Program-made: the position numbers and the translations under genes
DNA from: Deltaproteobacteria bacterium
GTDB lineage: Bacteria; Myxococcota_C; UBA6777
DNA: 64,000 nt
Assembly: GCA_006226375.1 (NCBI GenBank)
Contig: SBHC01000005.1
Coordinates: 1-64,000 of the forward strand
Direction of reading: 5' to 3'
Notes under the pieces: generated by a model
Told to the model about the DNA's origin: nothing
Databases searched by the model: none
The model's input: only the letters and a program-made list of their open reading frames with translations
Shown here: piece after piece, positions 49,726 to 58,542 of the stretch
How positions within the stretch are numbered: position 1 is the first letter of the stretch
Layout: the number at the start of each line of letters is the position of its first letter

Positions 49726-50598
49726 ATGCTTGAGCGTTTGGGTCCTTATCGAATCCTGCAACCCTTGGGACAGGGGGGAATGTCACAAGTGTTTGTGGCA
49801 GTCCGCTACGGAGCCAGTGGGTTTGAGAAGAAGGTGGCCCTCAAGACCCTACCCGCTGATCAACTCACCCATGATAGATGGACACGAGCCTTGATCCAAG
49901 AGGCCAAACTTTGCGCCCAGTTGAATCACCGCAACCTGGTGCAAGTGTATGACCTTGGTGTTGACGAAGGCGTCTACTACTTGGCCATGGAGCTTGTGCA
50001 AGGAGTGGATCTCAAGCACCTCAGACCTCACCAGCCTCTCCCTGTTGAACTCGCTCTGTTCATCGTTCAGGAGCTCGCGCTCGCTTTGGATTACGTTCAC
50101 GGTGTCACCGACGCAGACGGACGCTCGCTGGGTCTTGTCCATCGCGACGTCAGCCCCTCCAACATCCTTTTGTCGGATGCAGGAGAAGTCAAGCTCTCTG
50201 ACTTTGGAATCGCCAAAGCGACCTTGCTAACAGATGCAACGTGGGGCCGCTTCCGCAAAGGAACCATCGCCTACATGTCACCGGAACAAATGGAAGGGGT
50301 CTCTCTGTCCGCACACAGCGACCAGTTTAGCTTGGGTGTAGTGCTGTACGAGATGCTCAGCGGCTTTCGACCGTTTGATGCAGACACACCTGTCGCCACC
50401 ATTGAGCGCATCCAAGAAGCCAAGCCTCCCAAGCTTGACCACCTCCCCGACGATCTTCACCCTCTCCTCTTGCGTATGTTATCGAAGCAGCACCACGAAC
50501 GATTCCCCACATCTCGTGATGTCTACGAAGCCATCGAAGCGCTACCTTATCGCCGCGTGTCTGCCTTTGCCCTCGCCGACTTTCTTGCTGCAAAGTGA
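49726..50598 (+). CDS. Cytosolic Ser/Thr protein kinase
   Basis: 290 aa from the ATG at 49726 (ggggTGaat upstream); earlier in-frame codons overlap the divergent activator gene. Kinase motifs: GQGGMSQVF (P-loop), VALKTL (Lys), HRDVSPSNILL (catalytic loop), LSDFGIAK, GTIAYMSPEQMEG (activation segment), EMLSGFRPF. It ends soon after the kinase domain (about 275), with no membrane segment or sensor, so input must come from partners. Partner candidates are the divergent FHA activator and the PP2C phosphatase. Confidence 0.93.
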   Translation: MLERLGPYRILQPLGQGGMSQVFVAVRYGASGFEKKVALKTLPADQLTHDRWTRALIQEAKLCAQLNHRNLVQVYDLGVDEGVYYLAMELVQGVDLKHLRPHQPLPVELALFIVQELALALDYVHGVTDADGRSLGLVHRDVSPSNILLSDAGEVKLSDFGIAKATLLTDATWGRFRKGTIAYMSPEQMEGVSLSAHSDQFSLGVVLYEMLSGFRPFDADTPVATIERIQEAKPPKLDHLPDDLHPLLLRMLSKQHHERFPTSRDVYEAIEALPYRRVSAFALADFLAAK

Positions 50599-50799
50599 GA
50601 GACTTCGTTGTGCAGGTCTTCGGTGATGATGTTGGTTGAGCAGAGGTGTGGATGGGTGTATGATTCCTTCTCTCACTGCTGCTCCCAATGGATATCCTGA
50701 ACCTCAGCAGCAGAACACGTTTCATTGGCTTCTCCAAGGTGGAAGGCAGAAAGGCAATCACCCCAAGGTAGGGTTTGTCTTTTTGGGTGGGTGATTGTT

Positions 50800-52284
50800 A
50801 TGCGTAGAGCTATCCTTTTGTTGGTGATGGGCTGTTTGGGATGGTATGCCTTTGCCGGTTGCGGTACGAACAACAAAGTTGAGGAAGGCTCATCCCAAGA
50901 GTCATCCACAGAGGTGGGAGCCAACGCCGAGGCAAACTCCGATGCTTCGGTGACAAACGAATCCCAACCCGACCCACCCAAAGCATGGGTGCAACCGTTT
51001 GAACCGGCGGTCTGCGGAGTCGCTTCGTACTCATGGCTGTCACCTGAAACCATGGGTGGGCTGGTCGAAAAGAAAAAACAGGAAGTCTACTCGCTTCCCA
51101 AAGAAGGCATTGAAGCGCTCCTGAAAGCGGCGAAGTACGATAAGTTTAAGATCAAATACGGGGTGTCGGTGTACCAGTTTCGGTACGAAACCCAGGTCAA
51201 AGGCAAGAAGGTTGAAGCAACAGGTGTGATGGCTTTCCCCCAAGTAACGACCCAAGAGAAGCCCACGTTTCCGTACATTTTATGGCTTCATGGAACATCG
51301 GGTTTCTCCGACAGCTGCGCACCCAGTCGCAAACAAGATGGCCCTCTCTCCGTGGCGTTACTTGCTTCCCAAGGCTATATCGCTGTCGCACCGGACTACA
51401 TTGGAATGAATGGTTCAGGAGCAGCTTCGACGACGACACACCCCTATGTTGTGGGAGAACCAACAGCGATGGGTTCGTGGGACTCTATTCGTGCGGCAGG
51501 AAAGCTTCTGAAGGATATATCTGCGCCAGTCACCGCTGACAACCAGGTTGTGCTTTGGGGAGGTTCACAAGGAGGACACGCAGCGATGTTCTCTTTGTTG
51601 TATGCCTCCTATTACGCTCCTGAGTTTTCGGTAGCAGCAGTCATTGCAGCCATCGCCCCACTTCACCTCCCCAATCAAGTGCTAGGAGCGCTCAAAACAC
51701 TCGATGGCTCGACCTTGTTGTTGGCAGCCATCGCGATCGCGTTCAGCCGATGGTACGGCAAAGAAGACAGACTCACCGAGATCTTAACCAACAAAGATCC
51801 CAACTTCTTTGCCACAGAGCTACCTAAGATTATGGACAGTCAATGTGGAGTGGATGAGAAGAAGTTCCAGGCCCAAACCGCCAGTGATGTGTTCACAGAA
51901 GGATTTATCAAGGCCGTTGAAGCTGGCGGAACATGGAAAGGTTACGAAGACTGGTACTGCATGTTTGCAGAAAACTCCATGTTGCTCAGCTCGGTGAAGA
52001 AGAAAGACAACACACCTCCCATCCTGTTTGTAGTCAGCGAAAACGACGAGCTGGTGGACACGTCTTCCCAATACAAGATGTACGATGAGCTGTGCAAAAA
52101 CGGCTACAACATGGAATATCTGGAATGCAAAGGCAGCGGACACGCCGAAGGAGCGATTTGGTCTTTGCCTGAGCAGTTTGACTGGGTCGCCGAACGCCTC
52201 ACAGGAAAGCCCATCTCCAAGGCATGCCAACGCACACCACCGGTCTGCTGCTCCGGCTCCAACTCCAAGGTATGCACGCCCTGA
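50800..52284 (+). CDS. Secreted alpha/beta-hydrolase lipoprotein
   Basis: 494 aa from the ATG at 50800, where a lipoprotein signal begins (AILLLVMGCLGWYAFAGC, Cys about 20). An acidic Ser/Glu/Asn linker leads to an alpha/beta-hydrolase: oxyanion-region LWLHGTSGFSDSC, nucleophile elbow WGGSQGGHAAMF (Ser about 252), acid residue FVVSENDELVDTS and His in KGSGHAEGAIW. A lid-like region lies about 300-400. The C-terminus (CQRTPPVCCSGSNSKVCTP) is Cys-rich. It resembles secretory lipase/peptidase-type hydrolases; the substrate is unknown. Confidence 0.85.
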   Translation: MRRAILLLVMGCLGWYAFAGCGTNNKVEEGSSQESSTEVGANAEANSDASVTNESQPDPPKAWVQPFEPAVCGVASYSWLSPETMGGLVEKKKQEVYSLPKEGIEALLKAAKYDKFKIKYGVSVYQFRYETQVKGKKVEATGVMAFPQVTTQEKPTFPYILWLHGTSGFSDSCAPSRKQDGPLSVALLASQGYIAVAPDYIGMNGSGAASTTTHPYVVGEPTAMGSWDSIRAAGKLLKDISAPVTADNQVVLWGGSQGGHAAMFSLLYASYYAPEFSVAAVIAAIAPLHLPNQVLGALKTLDGSTLLLAAIAIAFSRWYGKEDRLTEILTNKDPNFFATELPKIMDSQCGVDEKKFQAQTASDVFTEGFIKAVEAGGTWKGYEDWYCMFAENSMLLSSVKKKDNTPPILFVVSENDELVDTSSQYKMYDELCKNGYNMEYLECKGSGHAEGAIWSLPEQFDWVAERLTGKPISKACQRTPPVCCSGSNSKVCTP

Positions 52285-52392
52285 AGCTGCTCAAAAAACC
52301 CGCTCCACCCCAACAATACAATAACGTTGTTGAGTACGACTGTTGTCGAGCAAGCGATATCCGTCGTACCTACGTTGCAAAGGTACATAAGA

Positions 52393-53118
52393 ATGTCACC
52401 CAAAACATGTTGCCTCTTGGTGTTACTGTTCTGTTGGTTGCCCCAAAACCAAGTGGAAGCGTCTTCTCCTTCGTCAGACCTGTGCGGGAGATTATGCCAA
52501 CCCTCATCATCACAAGCTTCACAAGAGCTAGCTGAAAAGGCAACTCCCGTACTCCAACAGTTCTTTCGGGCAGAGAAGCTATCTGGTTGGGTTTGGGGCA
52601 GCGTGGGCTTGGTCAGCGCAGGTGTTGGGGTTGGCCTGGTGCTTATGGAATCCCCCATCTTGCAAGGGATGGCTTACCCGATGATGATCATCGGAGGACT
52701 CCAGCTTGTCTATGGAGTTATCCTACTTGCAGCCTCGGATGGAAGAGCACAACGCGCGCTGCAACAAATGCGAGCCTCTCCCGGAAGCTTTCTTACCAAA
52801 GAAGCGGCTCGCATTAAGAAAAACACGTTCCTGTTTTCCCTGATTGAATGGTTTGAGATCATCGTTGCAACGACAGGGTTTGGTCTGGTAGCAGGAGGGA
52901 TGATGGGTGGGATGCCCCTCGTGGCTGGCGTTGGTTTGGGGCTGATGTTGAAAGGTCTCACAATGTTTGCCCTCGACTCACAGGCCCATCAACGGTACTC
53001 CCAGCAACACAAACTCCTTCAGAGGCTGTTGCCTAGCTTAACGCTCTCCCCCTCTGCCTACGATCGAGAGCAGGGACGAACATTGCGAATCGGATTGGCT
53101 TGGAGTGGAAGGTTTTAA
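52393..53118 (+). CDS. Hypothetical exported/membrane protein
   Basis: 241 aa from the ATG at 52393, where a signal peptide begins (TCCLLVLLFCWLPQNQVEA). No family recognised. The mature part has two pairs of hydrophobic segments (GWVWGSVGLVSAGVGVGLVLM and MAYPMMIIGGLQLVYGVILLAA; FEIIVATTGFGLVAGGMMGG and PLVAGVGLGLMLKGLTMFAL) around a polar loop (about 125-150), suggesting a small four-segment membrane protein. The ribosome site (AGGT) is weak. The convergent lipoprotein gene starts 52 bp after its stop. Confidence 0.7.
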   Translation: MSPKTCCLLVLLFCWLPQNQVEASSPSSDLCGRLCQPSSSQASQELAEKATPVLQQFFRAEKLSGWVWGSVGLVSAGVGVGLVLMESPILQGMAYPMMIIGGLQLVYGVILLAASDGRAQRALQQMRASPGSFLTKEAARIKKNTFLFSLIEWFEIIVATTGFGLVAGGMMGGMPLVAGVGLGLMLKGLTMFALDSQAHQRYSQQHKLLQRLLPSLTLSPSAYDREQGRTLRIGLAWSGRF

Positions 53119-53170
53119 CGGTAGCAACAGGAAGAATGGCGAGCAATGTTAGAAAAGGGATGCGACAGGA

Positions 53171-53629
53171 TTAGGGAGTGACAGGCTCCAAGTACACTGT
53201 GCCAAAGCCACGAACTCCGGTTCCAATATCGATGTTATCGAACTCAAGAATCATAAGCTTGTTCTTCAACGACACAATGCGTACAGACCTCAGGTCCTGA
53301 CGTTTTGCAGCAGGATCCTTACGGAAGGGAGAGTGCTTTTGGGTTGTCTCTTCCAGAAAGAAACGATCCCCATCAATGTGCCAAACGCCCTCGTTCGCGA
53401 GGTTGTCTTTCCAGGTGCCGTCGGCAAAATAGGTCCGCGTGAGTGCTTTGATGCCATCACTTAGATTTTGTACTTTGCTGTCGATCACAACCTTGGTCAT
53501 TTTCCACGTTTTTTGCTGTTGGCCAGCCAGGTGTTGGGTGCCTTGAGGGTCTCCTTCGGAGAACGGACCCGCACAGCCGCCAAGCCAAAAACAAACCCCC
53601 AGAACCATCCACAAACTTCTCTGCATCAT
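53171..53629 (-). CDS. Small lipoprotein, unknown function
   Basis: 152 aa from the ATG at 53627-53629, supported by AGGAGG eight bases upstream; a second ATG follows directly. Signal with lipobox (MVLGVCFWLGGC). The mature part looks like a small beta-sheet domain (WKMTKVVIDSKVQ; YFADGTWKDNLANEGVWHIDGDRFFLEE; KLMILEFDNID), reminiscent of lipocalin-like DUF4923-type secreted proteins by layout only. No catalytic motif is seen. Confidence 0.75.
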   Translation of the reverse strand: MMQRSLWMVLGVCFWLGGCAGPFSEGDPQGTQHLAGQQQKTWKMTKVVIDSKVQNLSDGIKALTRTYFADGTWKDNLANEGVWHIDGDRFFLEETTQKHSPFRKDPAAKRQDLRSVRIVSLKNKLMILEFDNIDIGTGVRGFGTVYLEPVTP

Positions 53630-53772
53630 TGAGGTTTCCTCCTTCATCAAACTGAAACTGTATCATGCAAGGAAGAAAGCCTCTTCAAGGAATGGACCAA
53701 ACCAAACAAGAAGCATCGCTATCGCCGCAGGCACCGAAACTTTTGTTCATTCAAAGAAAGAGAGTGCATGTT

Positions 53773-53809
53773 TGTTGTGTTCCGATTGTTTCCTACAAGG
53801 AACACAACA
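53773..53809. repeat. Perfect 11-bp inverted repeat with 15-bp loop
   Basis: Arms TGTTGTGTTCC (53773-53783) and GGAACACAACA (53799-53809), with a competing small hairpin TTCCT-ACA-AGGAA in the loop. It lies 95 bp beyond the stop of the minus-strand lipoprotein gene at 53905 and upstream of the next minus-strand gene. No T-run follows on either strand, so it is either an operator or a weak terminator. Confidence 0.55.
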
Positions 53810-53904
53810 CAGACAGCGATGTTCCTTCCAAGAAACACAGCTTGTTGGACATGGATAGCTTCCCACAAAAACCAACCCAGCTATGTCTTTTGTGCTGTTT
53901 GTAG

Positions 53905-54606
53905 CTATTTGGTGAAGTTCACTTGAAAAAACCACCAAGCGATACGTTTGTCTTTGGGATCAACAGGCTTACGGTTTTGGGTGATAACAACTGAGTTTTT
54001 AACTTCCGTAAGACCATTGCGTACAAAGCTGTTCCGACGAGTGTATGATCCCATTCCTTCCATTCCAGGGCACCAGAGCCAGCTGCGCAACACAATAAAA
54101 GAAGGAATGGCTAGCTCAAAGCTGTCACTCATCCCCATTGCAAATCCATCGCCTCCCAACTGGGTAGGTTTCTTCTTGGGGATGTAATGAAAGTTGAGAT
54201 GACCTTCCACCCACTTCTTTTTAATCTGCAAACGATAGCGAACAAGAGACGGCGAACTCTTGGTCGGTTTGACCTTACGTGTAGCAAACCAGAACGACAC
54301 TTCCTCACCACGTTTTACCTTTTCAGACAGTCTTCGAAGAGTCTCTCGTTTGTCCTTAAACAACAAGGTAAGTTGTCCAGTTTGATTAACCAGCATTTTG
54401 TAGTGATAGGTTTTCCAACGTTTGCCAAAAGGATAGCGTTTGTTTTTGTCCCTGACTTCCGCAAGCGTTGAATCTTGCAGAAGAATACGAGAAGAGACCT
54501 GGGCCGAACGAGAAGCTACCTTTTTTCTTTTGTGTTTCTTGCGTTGACACCCGAAGGCCAAGACGAAAGCAGCAAGCAGAAAGCAAAGGGTGAGTCGTTT
54601 GAACAT
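53905..54606 (-). CDS. Basic lipoprotein, unknown function
   Basis: 233 aa if it starts at the ATG 54604-54606, which opens on a lipoprotein signal (LTLCFLLAAFVLAFGC); an ATG five codons upstream (54621) is equally possible because neither has a strong ribosome site. After the Cys comes a very basic stretch (QRKKHKRKKVASR), then a beta-rich domain with paired basic strands (KRYPFGKRWKTYHYKMLVN; VRYRLQIKKKWVEGHLNFHY). No family recognised. Confidence 0.7.
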   Translation of the reverse strand: MFKRLTLCFLLAAFVLAFGCQRKKHKRKKVASRSAQVSSRILLQDSTLAEVRDKNKRYPFGKRWKTYHYKMLVNQTGQLTLLFKDKRETLRRLSEKVKRGEEVSFWFATRKVKPTKSSPSLVRYRLQIKKKWVEGHLNFHYIPKKKPTQLGGDGFAMGMSDSFELAIPSFIVLRSWLWCPGMEGMGSYTRRNSFVRNGLTEVKNSVVITQNRKPVDPKDKRIAWWFFQVNFTK

Positions 54607-54756
54607 TAACGTCGGTTCCATTCACTTAAGAAATGTGCGGAGAGAGATGCGCATACTACCAAGAAGTGCGTGGGAAGTCATGTGAGAATCTTATGTTTGG
54701 GAGAGGCTACCTTGGATGTGATGAACCCAAGAGAGGCACAATCGCTACCATTGCAA

Positions 54757-56061
54757 CTACTTCGCGATATACACTTGCACAAAGTAGATCTGGCCGTCTT
54801 TTCCGACAGCAGCGCCGACCCCCGTCCAACGGAACTTGGGCTCGATCAAATTGGAGCGGTGGGAAGGACTCTCCATCCAATGACGCAAAGCTTCCTTGGG
54901 AGAGCGAGCCGCCACAATGTTTTCTTGGGCGATCTTTACGGTCCAGCCCAATCGTTGGAACCGATCGGCAAAAGAGCCATGACGCGGTGAAGTGTGCGCA
55001 AAGTAATGGTAGGTCGCCATGTCGTTGGCGTGAGACTGCGCCAGCGCGTCCAACGTAGGATGACGGCGGAGAAACGAGAGACTCTGCTTGCGTCGGAAAG
55101 CATTCACGTTCTGCCACAGGTCCTTCGCCATGTTCTGCGCTGTTTGTGGTGTTTTTCGGGTCGGCCGAACAGCGGGATGACGCTTTGAAGGTTTCCGTTG
55201 CGAAGGCGGTGACGAGAGAGTGGCAGCCCGTAAATAACCTTGCACAACGTGACGCAACAAACCTCCTCGCGATGTGGGAGGCTCCCAGCCATGAATCTCG
55301 TATTGTGCGGTGATCCAGGGGCCATCCTGGTCTGTGACCATCACCTGTACCTGCATTGGTCCGCTCCACCGCACAGGCCATTCGACAGCAAAGGCATTGC
55401 GACCGCTGCGCTTCACCTTGGGTCGCAACACCTTGCCATGGGGGTTACCGATCATCACCAACGGTCGGACTTTCCCCTGCATCAGGTACCCCGACAAACG
55501 ACACATTTGCCCCACACGGCAAAGACGAGAGCCTTGTTCCAGAAGGGCCCCTCGACGGGAAAACAAGAGCAGCCCAATCTTAACCTTCCGAGAGACAACA
55601 GCGAGACCAAAGAAGTTGGGACGATGTTGAGCCAGATGCGATGCCAACGCACGCTCCAACGCATCGGTCAGTTCATGGGTTTGACGGAAAGCCATCGCAA
55701 ACACGCGGATCTGATGGTCGCTACGGCCAAACAGCCACAGCGCAGGGACAACCTGCTTGTGGGACAGTCGTCGGATCCGTCCACGCGCCAGGCCACCTGC
55801 GAGCTGCTGTGCAGCCAGTCGCAACCCCATATCCAGCTGTGGCGCAAACTTGGACTTCTTTGCGAACCAACGAAGCATGTGGGAAGCAATCGGTTTTTCG
55901 TCATGGTCCAAAGGAACCCGACCCAAACGCGAATGAAACGAGGTAGGGATAGGAATGCGAGGACCAGACGCCTGGACGAATTCAAACGCACAAAAGAAAA
56001 GTCCAAGGGCAAGAAGGCCCAACAATCCGGTCCGAAACGAAACATGAAGATGGGGTGTCAT
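54757..56061 (-). CDS. Secreted CAP-domain (SCP/PR1) protein
   Basis: 434 aa. Signal peptide (TGLLGLLALGLFFCAFEFVQA), then a helical/beta N-terminal part (about 40-280) of unknown type, a basic Pro linker (about 285-310) and a C-terminal CAP domain: NAFRRKQSLSFLRRHPTLDALAQ, SHANDMATYHYFAHTSP, GWTVKIAQENIV, HWMESPSHRSNLI and FVQVYIAK. The His/Glu positions of the CAP cavity are present. Bacterial members are envelope proteins of varied role. It stands upstream of a small membrane-protein gene on the same strand order. Confidence 0.85.
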   Translation of the reverse strand: MTPHLHVSFRTGLLGLLALGLFFCAFEFVQASGPRIPIPTSFHSRLGRVPLDHDEKPIASHMLRWFAKKSKFAPQLDMGLRLAAQQLAGGLARGRIRRLSHKQVVPALWLFGRSDHQIRVFAMAFRQTHELTDALERALASHLAQHRPNFFGLAVVSRKVKIGLLLFSRRGALLEQGSRLCRVGQMCRLSGYLMQGKVRPLVMIGNPHGKVLRPKVKRSGRNAFAVEWPVRWSGPMQVQVMVTDQDGPWITAQYEIHGWEPPTSRGGLLRHVVQGYLRAATLSSPPSQRKPSKRHPAVRPTRKTPQTAQNMAKDLWQNVNAFRRKQSLSFLRRHPTLDALAQSHANDMATYHYFAHTSPRHGSFADRFQRLGWTVKIAQENIVAARSPKEALRHWMESPSHRSNLIEPKFRWTGVGAAVGKDGQIYFVQVYIAK

Positions 56062-56140
56062 GGGGACGAAAGATGTCCAAATGTTTGAGCTTGGGGGAAC
56101 GTTGAATTCACAGGCTTTTGGGCCCTGAAACCGCTCACCT

Positions 56141-56539
56141 TTAACTCGATTTGCGTTTAACCTTCATGTGGAAATTGATCGATGTATACGACTTGGTGAA
56201 GGGCCACTTGATCTGGGCTTTCCAGTCGCATTGAACCACGATGGTTTTGGTCTCGTTGTTCACTTCCACATGAACATCTCCTTCTGAGATATCCACGCCA
56301 ATCTTGTTCAGTTTGCCCACGATGTTTGCTTTGAGTGTATCCTCATCCATGCCAGTGACAGTCATGCCAGACACAGTCTCACCCATCAAGCTCTTCGCTT
56401 GCCAGCTTTTGTACCAAGGGGGAAGAAAGGTGAGGACAAGATACGCACCGGCCACAACCAAAAAAATCGCCAGGTAGGTGGGAAGAGAGCCAAGCTCTCT
56501 TCGGTGTCGTCGGACGTTCACGGTGGTCTTTGATGACAT
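56141..56539 (-). CDS. Small single-pass membrane protein, unknown function
   Basis: 132 aa. A basic N-terminus (VNVRRHRRELG), one membrane segment (LPTYLAIFLVVAGAYLVLTFL, about 20-40), then a small alpha/beta domain (about 45-130; SLMGETVSGMTVTGMDEDTLKANIV and TIVVQCDWKAQIKW) facing the periplasm. The layout recalls DUF4845-like proteins; not certain. Ribosome site AAGGAG lies before the ATG. It may share a transcript with the CAP-domain gene 79 bp downstream. Confidence 0.75.
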   Translation of the reverse strand: MSSKTTVNVRRHRRELGSLPTYLAIFLVVAGAYLVLTFLPPWYKSWQAKSLMGETVSGMTVTGMDEDTLKANIVGKLNKIGVDISEGDVHVEVNNETKTIVVQCDWKAQIKWPFTKSYTSINFHMKVKRKSS

Positions 56540-56851
56540 GAATGATCTCCTTGTTCCTGTGGGGTTCAGGTGGATTCCGCTGACATGTTCCTATCAACGG
56601 TACGAGCCATCGCGAGGCTGGCTCTGGTTTATCGTATCCATACTTTCGACAAATTGTACCACATTGCACAACAAAACATAGGGGGGAATTGCGCCTGCCC
56701 AGAAGCACTGCATCACTCCAGATGATAGTTCACCTCGATTCTTGGAAAGGAAAGCTGGGATGTGGTACAAATGGAAGAAGTTTGAGCGGTCCCAATCCCA
56801 CAGGGACGAGTGCATAGCCGGAACAAAACACACAGGAAGTAGGCAAACGAA
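56540..56851. other. 312-bp divergent intergenic region
   Basis: It lies between the small membrane-protein gene (minus) and the PCMT gene (plus) and should hold both promoters. A small inverted repeat GAGCCA/TGGCTC spans 56606-56626. No gene or recognised RNA is seen. Confidence 0.4.
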
Positions 56852-57505
56852 TTGGTCACCCCTAGCAATGTGGAGGACATGGTCCAACATACCCTCCTCA
56901 CACGCGATATCACAGACCCTCAGGTTCTGCAGGCCATGCGTAACGTTCCTCGCCACTTGTTTGTGCCTGAAACCTGGCAAGCCTACTCGTACCATGATCG
57001 TCCCCTACCGATCGGACATCAACAAACGATTTCTCAGCCTTACATTGTCGCGATCATGGCTCAACTGGCCCACCTCGATCCAACCACCTCTCGTGTGTTG
57101 GAGGTTGGCACAGGCTCAGGGTATGGAGCTGCGGTTCTTTCCTGTCTTGCCAAGGAAGTTCACACCTTGGAAATCATCCCAGCCCTGGCCGAAGCTGCAC
57201 GATCCCGGCTTCAAGCACACGGTTACCACAACGTAACAGTCCACTGCAAAGACGGAAGCTATGGCCACCCCGATGGGCAACCCTATGACGCCATTGTTGT
57301 AACAGCGTCGCCCCCCGAGCTGCCACAGGCTTTGCTCCAACAACTTGCACCTGGAGGGCGGATGATTGTTCCCGTTGAGGGAGGCAAAGACCAACACCTG
57401 GAAGTCATCGAGCACCACCCCGATGGATGGCAGAAACGGACCCTGTTTGCAGTCCGGTTTGTGCCAATGACCGGTGCGATCCGTTCGAAGGAGGCGACCG
57501 TATGA
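56852..57505 (+). CDS. pcm: Protein-L-isoaspartate O-methyltransferase
   Basis: 217 aa. SAM-dependent repair methyltransferase acting on isoaspartyl residues. Motifs: NVPRHLFVP, the substrate loop HQQTISQPYIVAIMAQL, motif I VLEVGTGSGYGAAVL, motif II region YDAIVVTASPPELPQALL and post III GGRMIVPVEGG. The frame begins with TTG at 56852 (AGG eight bases upstream); an ATG nine codons later has GGAGG only two bases before it, so the TTG start is preferred. It overlaps the next gene in an ATGA and leads a three-gene operon whose other products are exported. Confidence 0.93.
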   Translation: MVTPSNVEDMVQHTLLTRDITDPQVLQAMRNVPRHLFVPETWQAYSYHDRPLPIGHQQTISQPYIVAIMAQLAHLDPTTSRVLEVGTGSGYGAAVLSCLAKEVHTLEIIPALAEAARSRLQAHGYHNVTVHCKDGSYGHPDGQPYDAIVVTASPPELPQALLQQLAPGGRMIVPVEGGKDQHLEVIEHHPDGWQKRTLFAVRFVPMTGAIRSKEATV

Positions 57506-58542
57506 ACACTCCTTTGTGGTTGTTCCTGGGTTGGATGTTCCATCTGACCGGCGTTTCAGCGGTCCCCTCTTCGGAAGAGTGGGATCAATACAAGCAAGCG
57601 TGCAAAGATGAAGTCCACGTTCGCTGCATCCGACAAGGTATCGTCTTGTTAAACCGTAGCGATGTACCCAACATACGCAAGGCTATTGTTCATGGCTTGA
57701 TGGCGACAGCCTATGTCGCCATTGACCAGAAAGACAACGCACGCCGCTCGCTGGAGCAAATGGTTCAACTTGCGCCGTGTCGGGTGGAGCCACCCGCTCC
57801 TCTTCCGTCGGAGGTGCTGCAGTTTTTTCGCAAAGCCAGACGCAAAGTACTGGCGGAAGACAAAGCCCCCCCAGTCATCACGCACATCCCCCTGAACCCA
57901 GATCAATTTCGGACATCAGGGTTGTTTCAGGCCAAGATCACGGAAAACCTTGGGATGAAGCAAGTCCTTCTCCACTACCGCACCCAACCTGGAGCGGCGT
58001 ACCAGACCCAAGAGCTTGAGCGTGTGGGCAAAGAGAGTTACCGCTACCAAATGCCCAAGTCTCAACGGGACAAGGTCCAATTTTTCCAATACTACATTGA
58101 GGCCCAAGACTGTGCGGCCCAAGCAAGCCGGGCAGAGGCTGCCATCCAAAAGCCTTTTGAAGTCTTCCTCCAAGCCCAAGGAAGCAGCGGGCGTACCATA
58201 GGAGGCAGCGTGCTCACAGCGGTAGGAGCGGCCTTGTTAATCGGCTCTTTTGTCGCGTTCATCTCAGCCAACAGCGAACTGGTCCGATGGGAGGCAACCA
58301 ACGATCTGGCTCGCTCTGAAGAGATTCGCACCAACATCATCATCCTACACAGCGTCGGGTGGAGCGGCGTTGGTGTAGGCCTCGGCATGATCGGCGGCGG
58401 GATTTACTTGCTGGCAGCTCCACCTCCCAAACCCCGAACATCCCAAGCCATCCAACAATCGTATCGCGTCCCCGACCCCCAAAGATTCAAACCCAACAGA
58501 GAGACCCACCATGCAACGATGGTTCGCATTTCGAGCGAGTAG
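57502..58542 (+). CDS. Exported protein with two C-terminal membrane segments, unknown function
   Basis: 346 aa from the ATG at 57502 (GAAGGAGG upstream, overlapping the pcm stop). Signal peptide ([16 protein letters not shown]). Residues about 20-110 are TPR-like helices ([27 protein letters not shown]), about 115-225 a Fn3-like beta domain ([32 protein letters not shown]), then two membrane segments ([20 protein letters not shown] and [18 protein letters not shown]). This helical-plus-beta-plus-two-TM design is common among uncharacterised myxobacterial envelope proteins. Its end overlaps the next gene by 32 bp. Confidence 0.8.
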   Translation: MNTPLWLFLGWMFHLTGVSAVPSSEEWDQYKQACKDEVHVRCIRQGIVLLNRSDVPNIRKAIVHGLMATAYVAIDQKDNARRSLEQMVQLAPCRVEPPAPLPSEVLQFFRKARRKVLAEDKAPPVITHIPLNPDQFRTSGLFQAKITENLGMKQVLLHYRTQPGAAYQTQELERVGKESYRYQMPKSQRDKVQFFQYYIEAQDCAAQASRAEAAIQKPFEVFLQAQGSSGRTIGGSVLTAVGAALLIGSFVAFISANSELVRWEATNDLARSEEIRTNIIILHSVGWSGVGVGLGMIGGGIYLLAAPPPKPRTSQAIQQSYRVPDPQRFKPNRETHHATMVRISSE

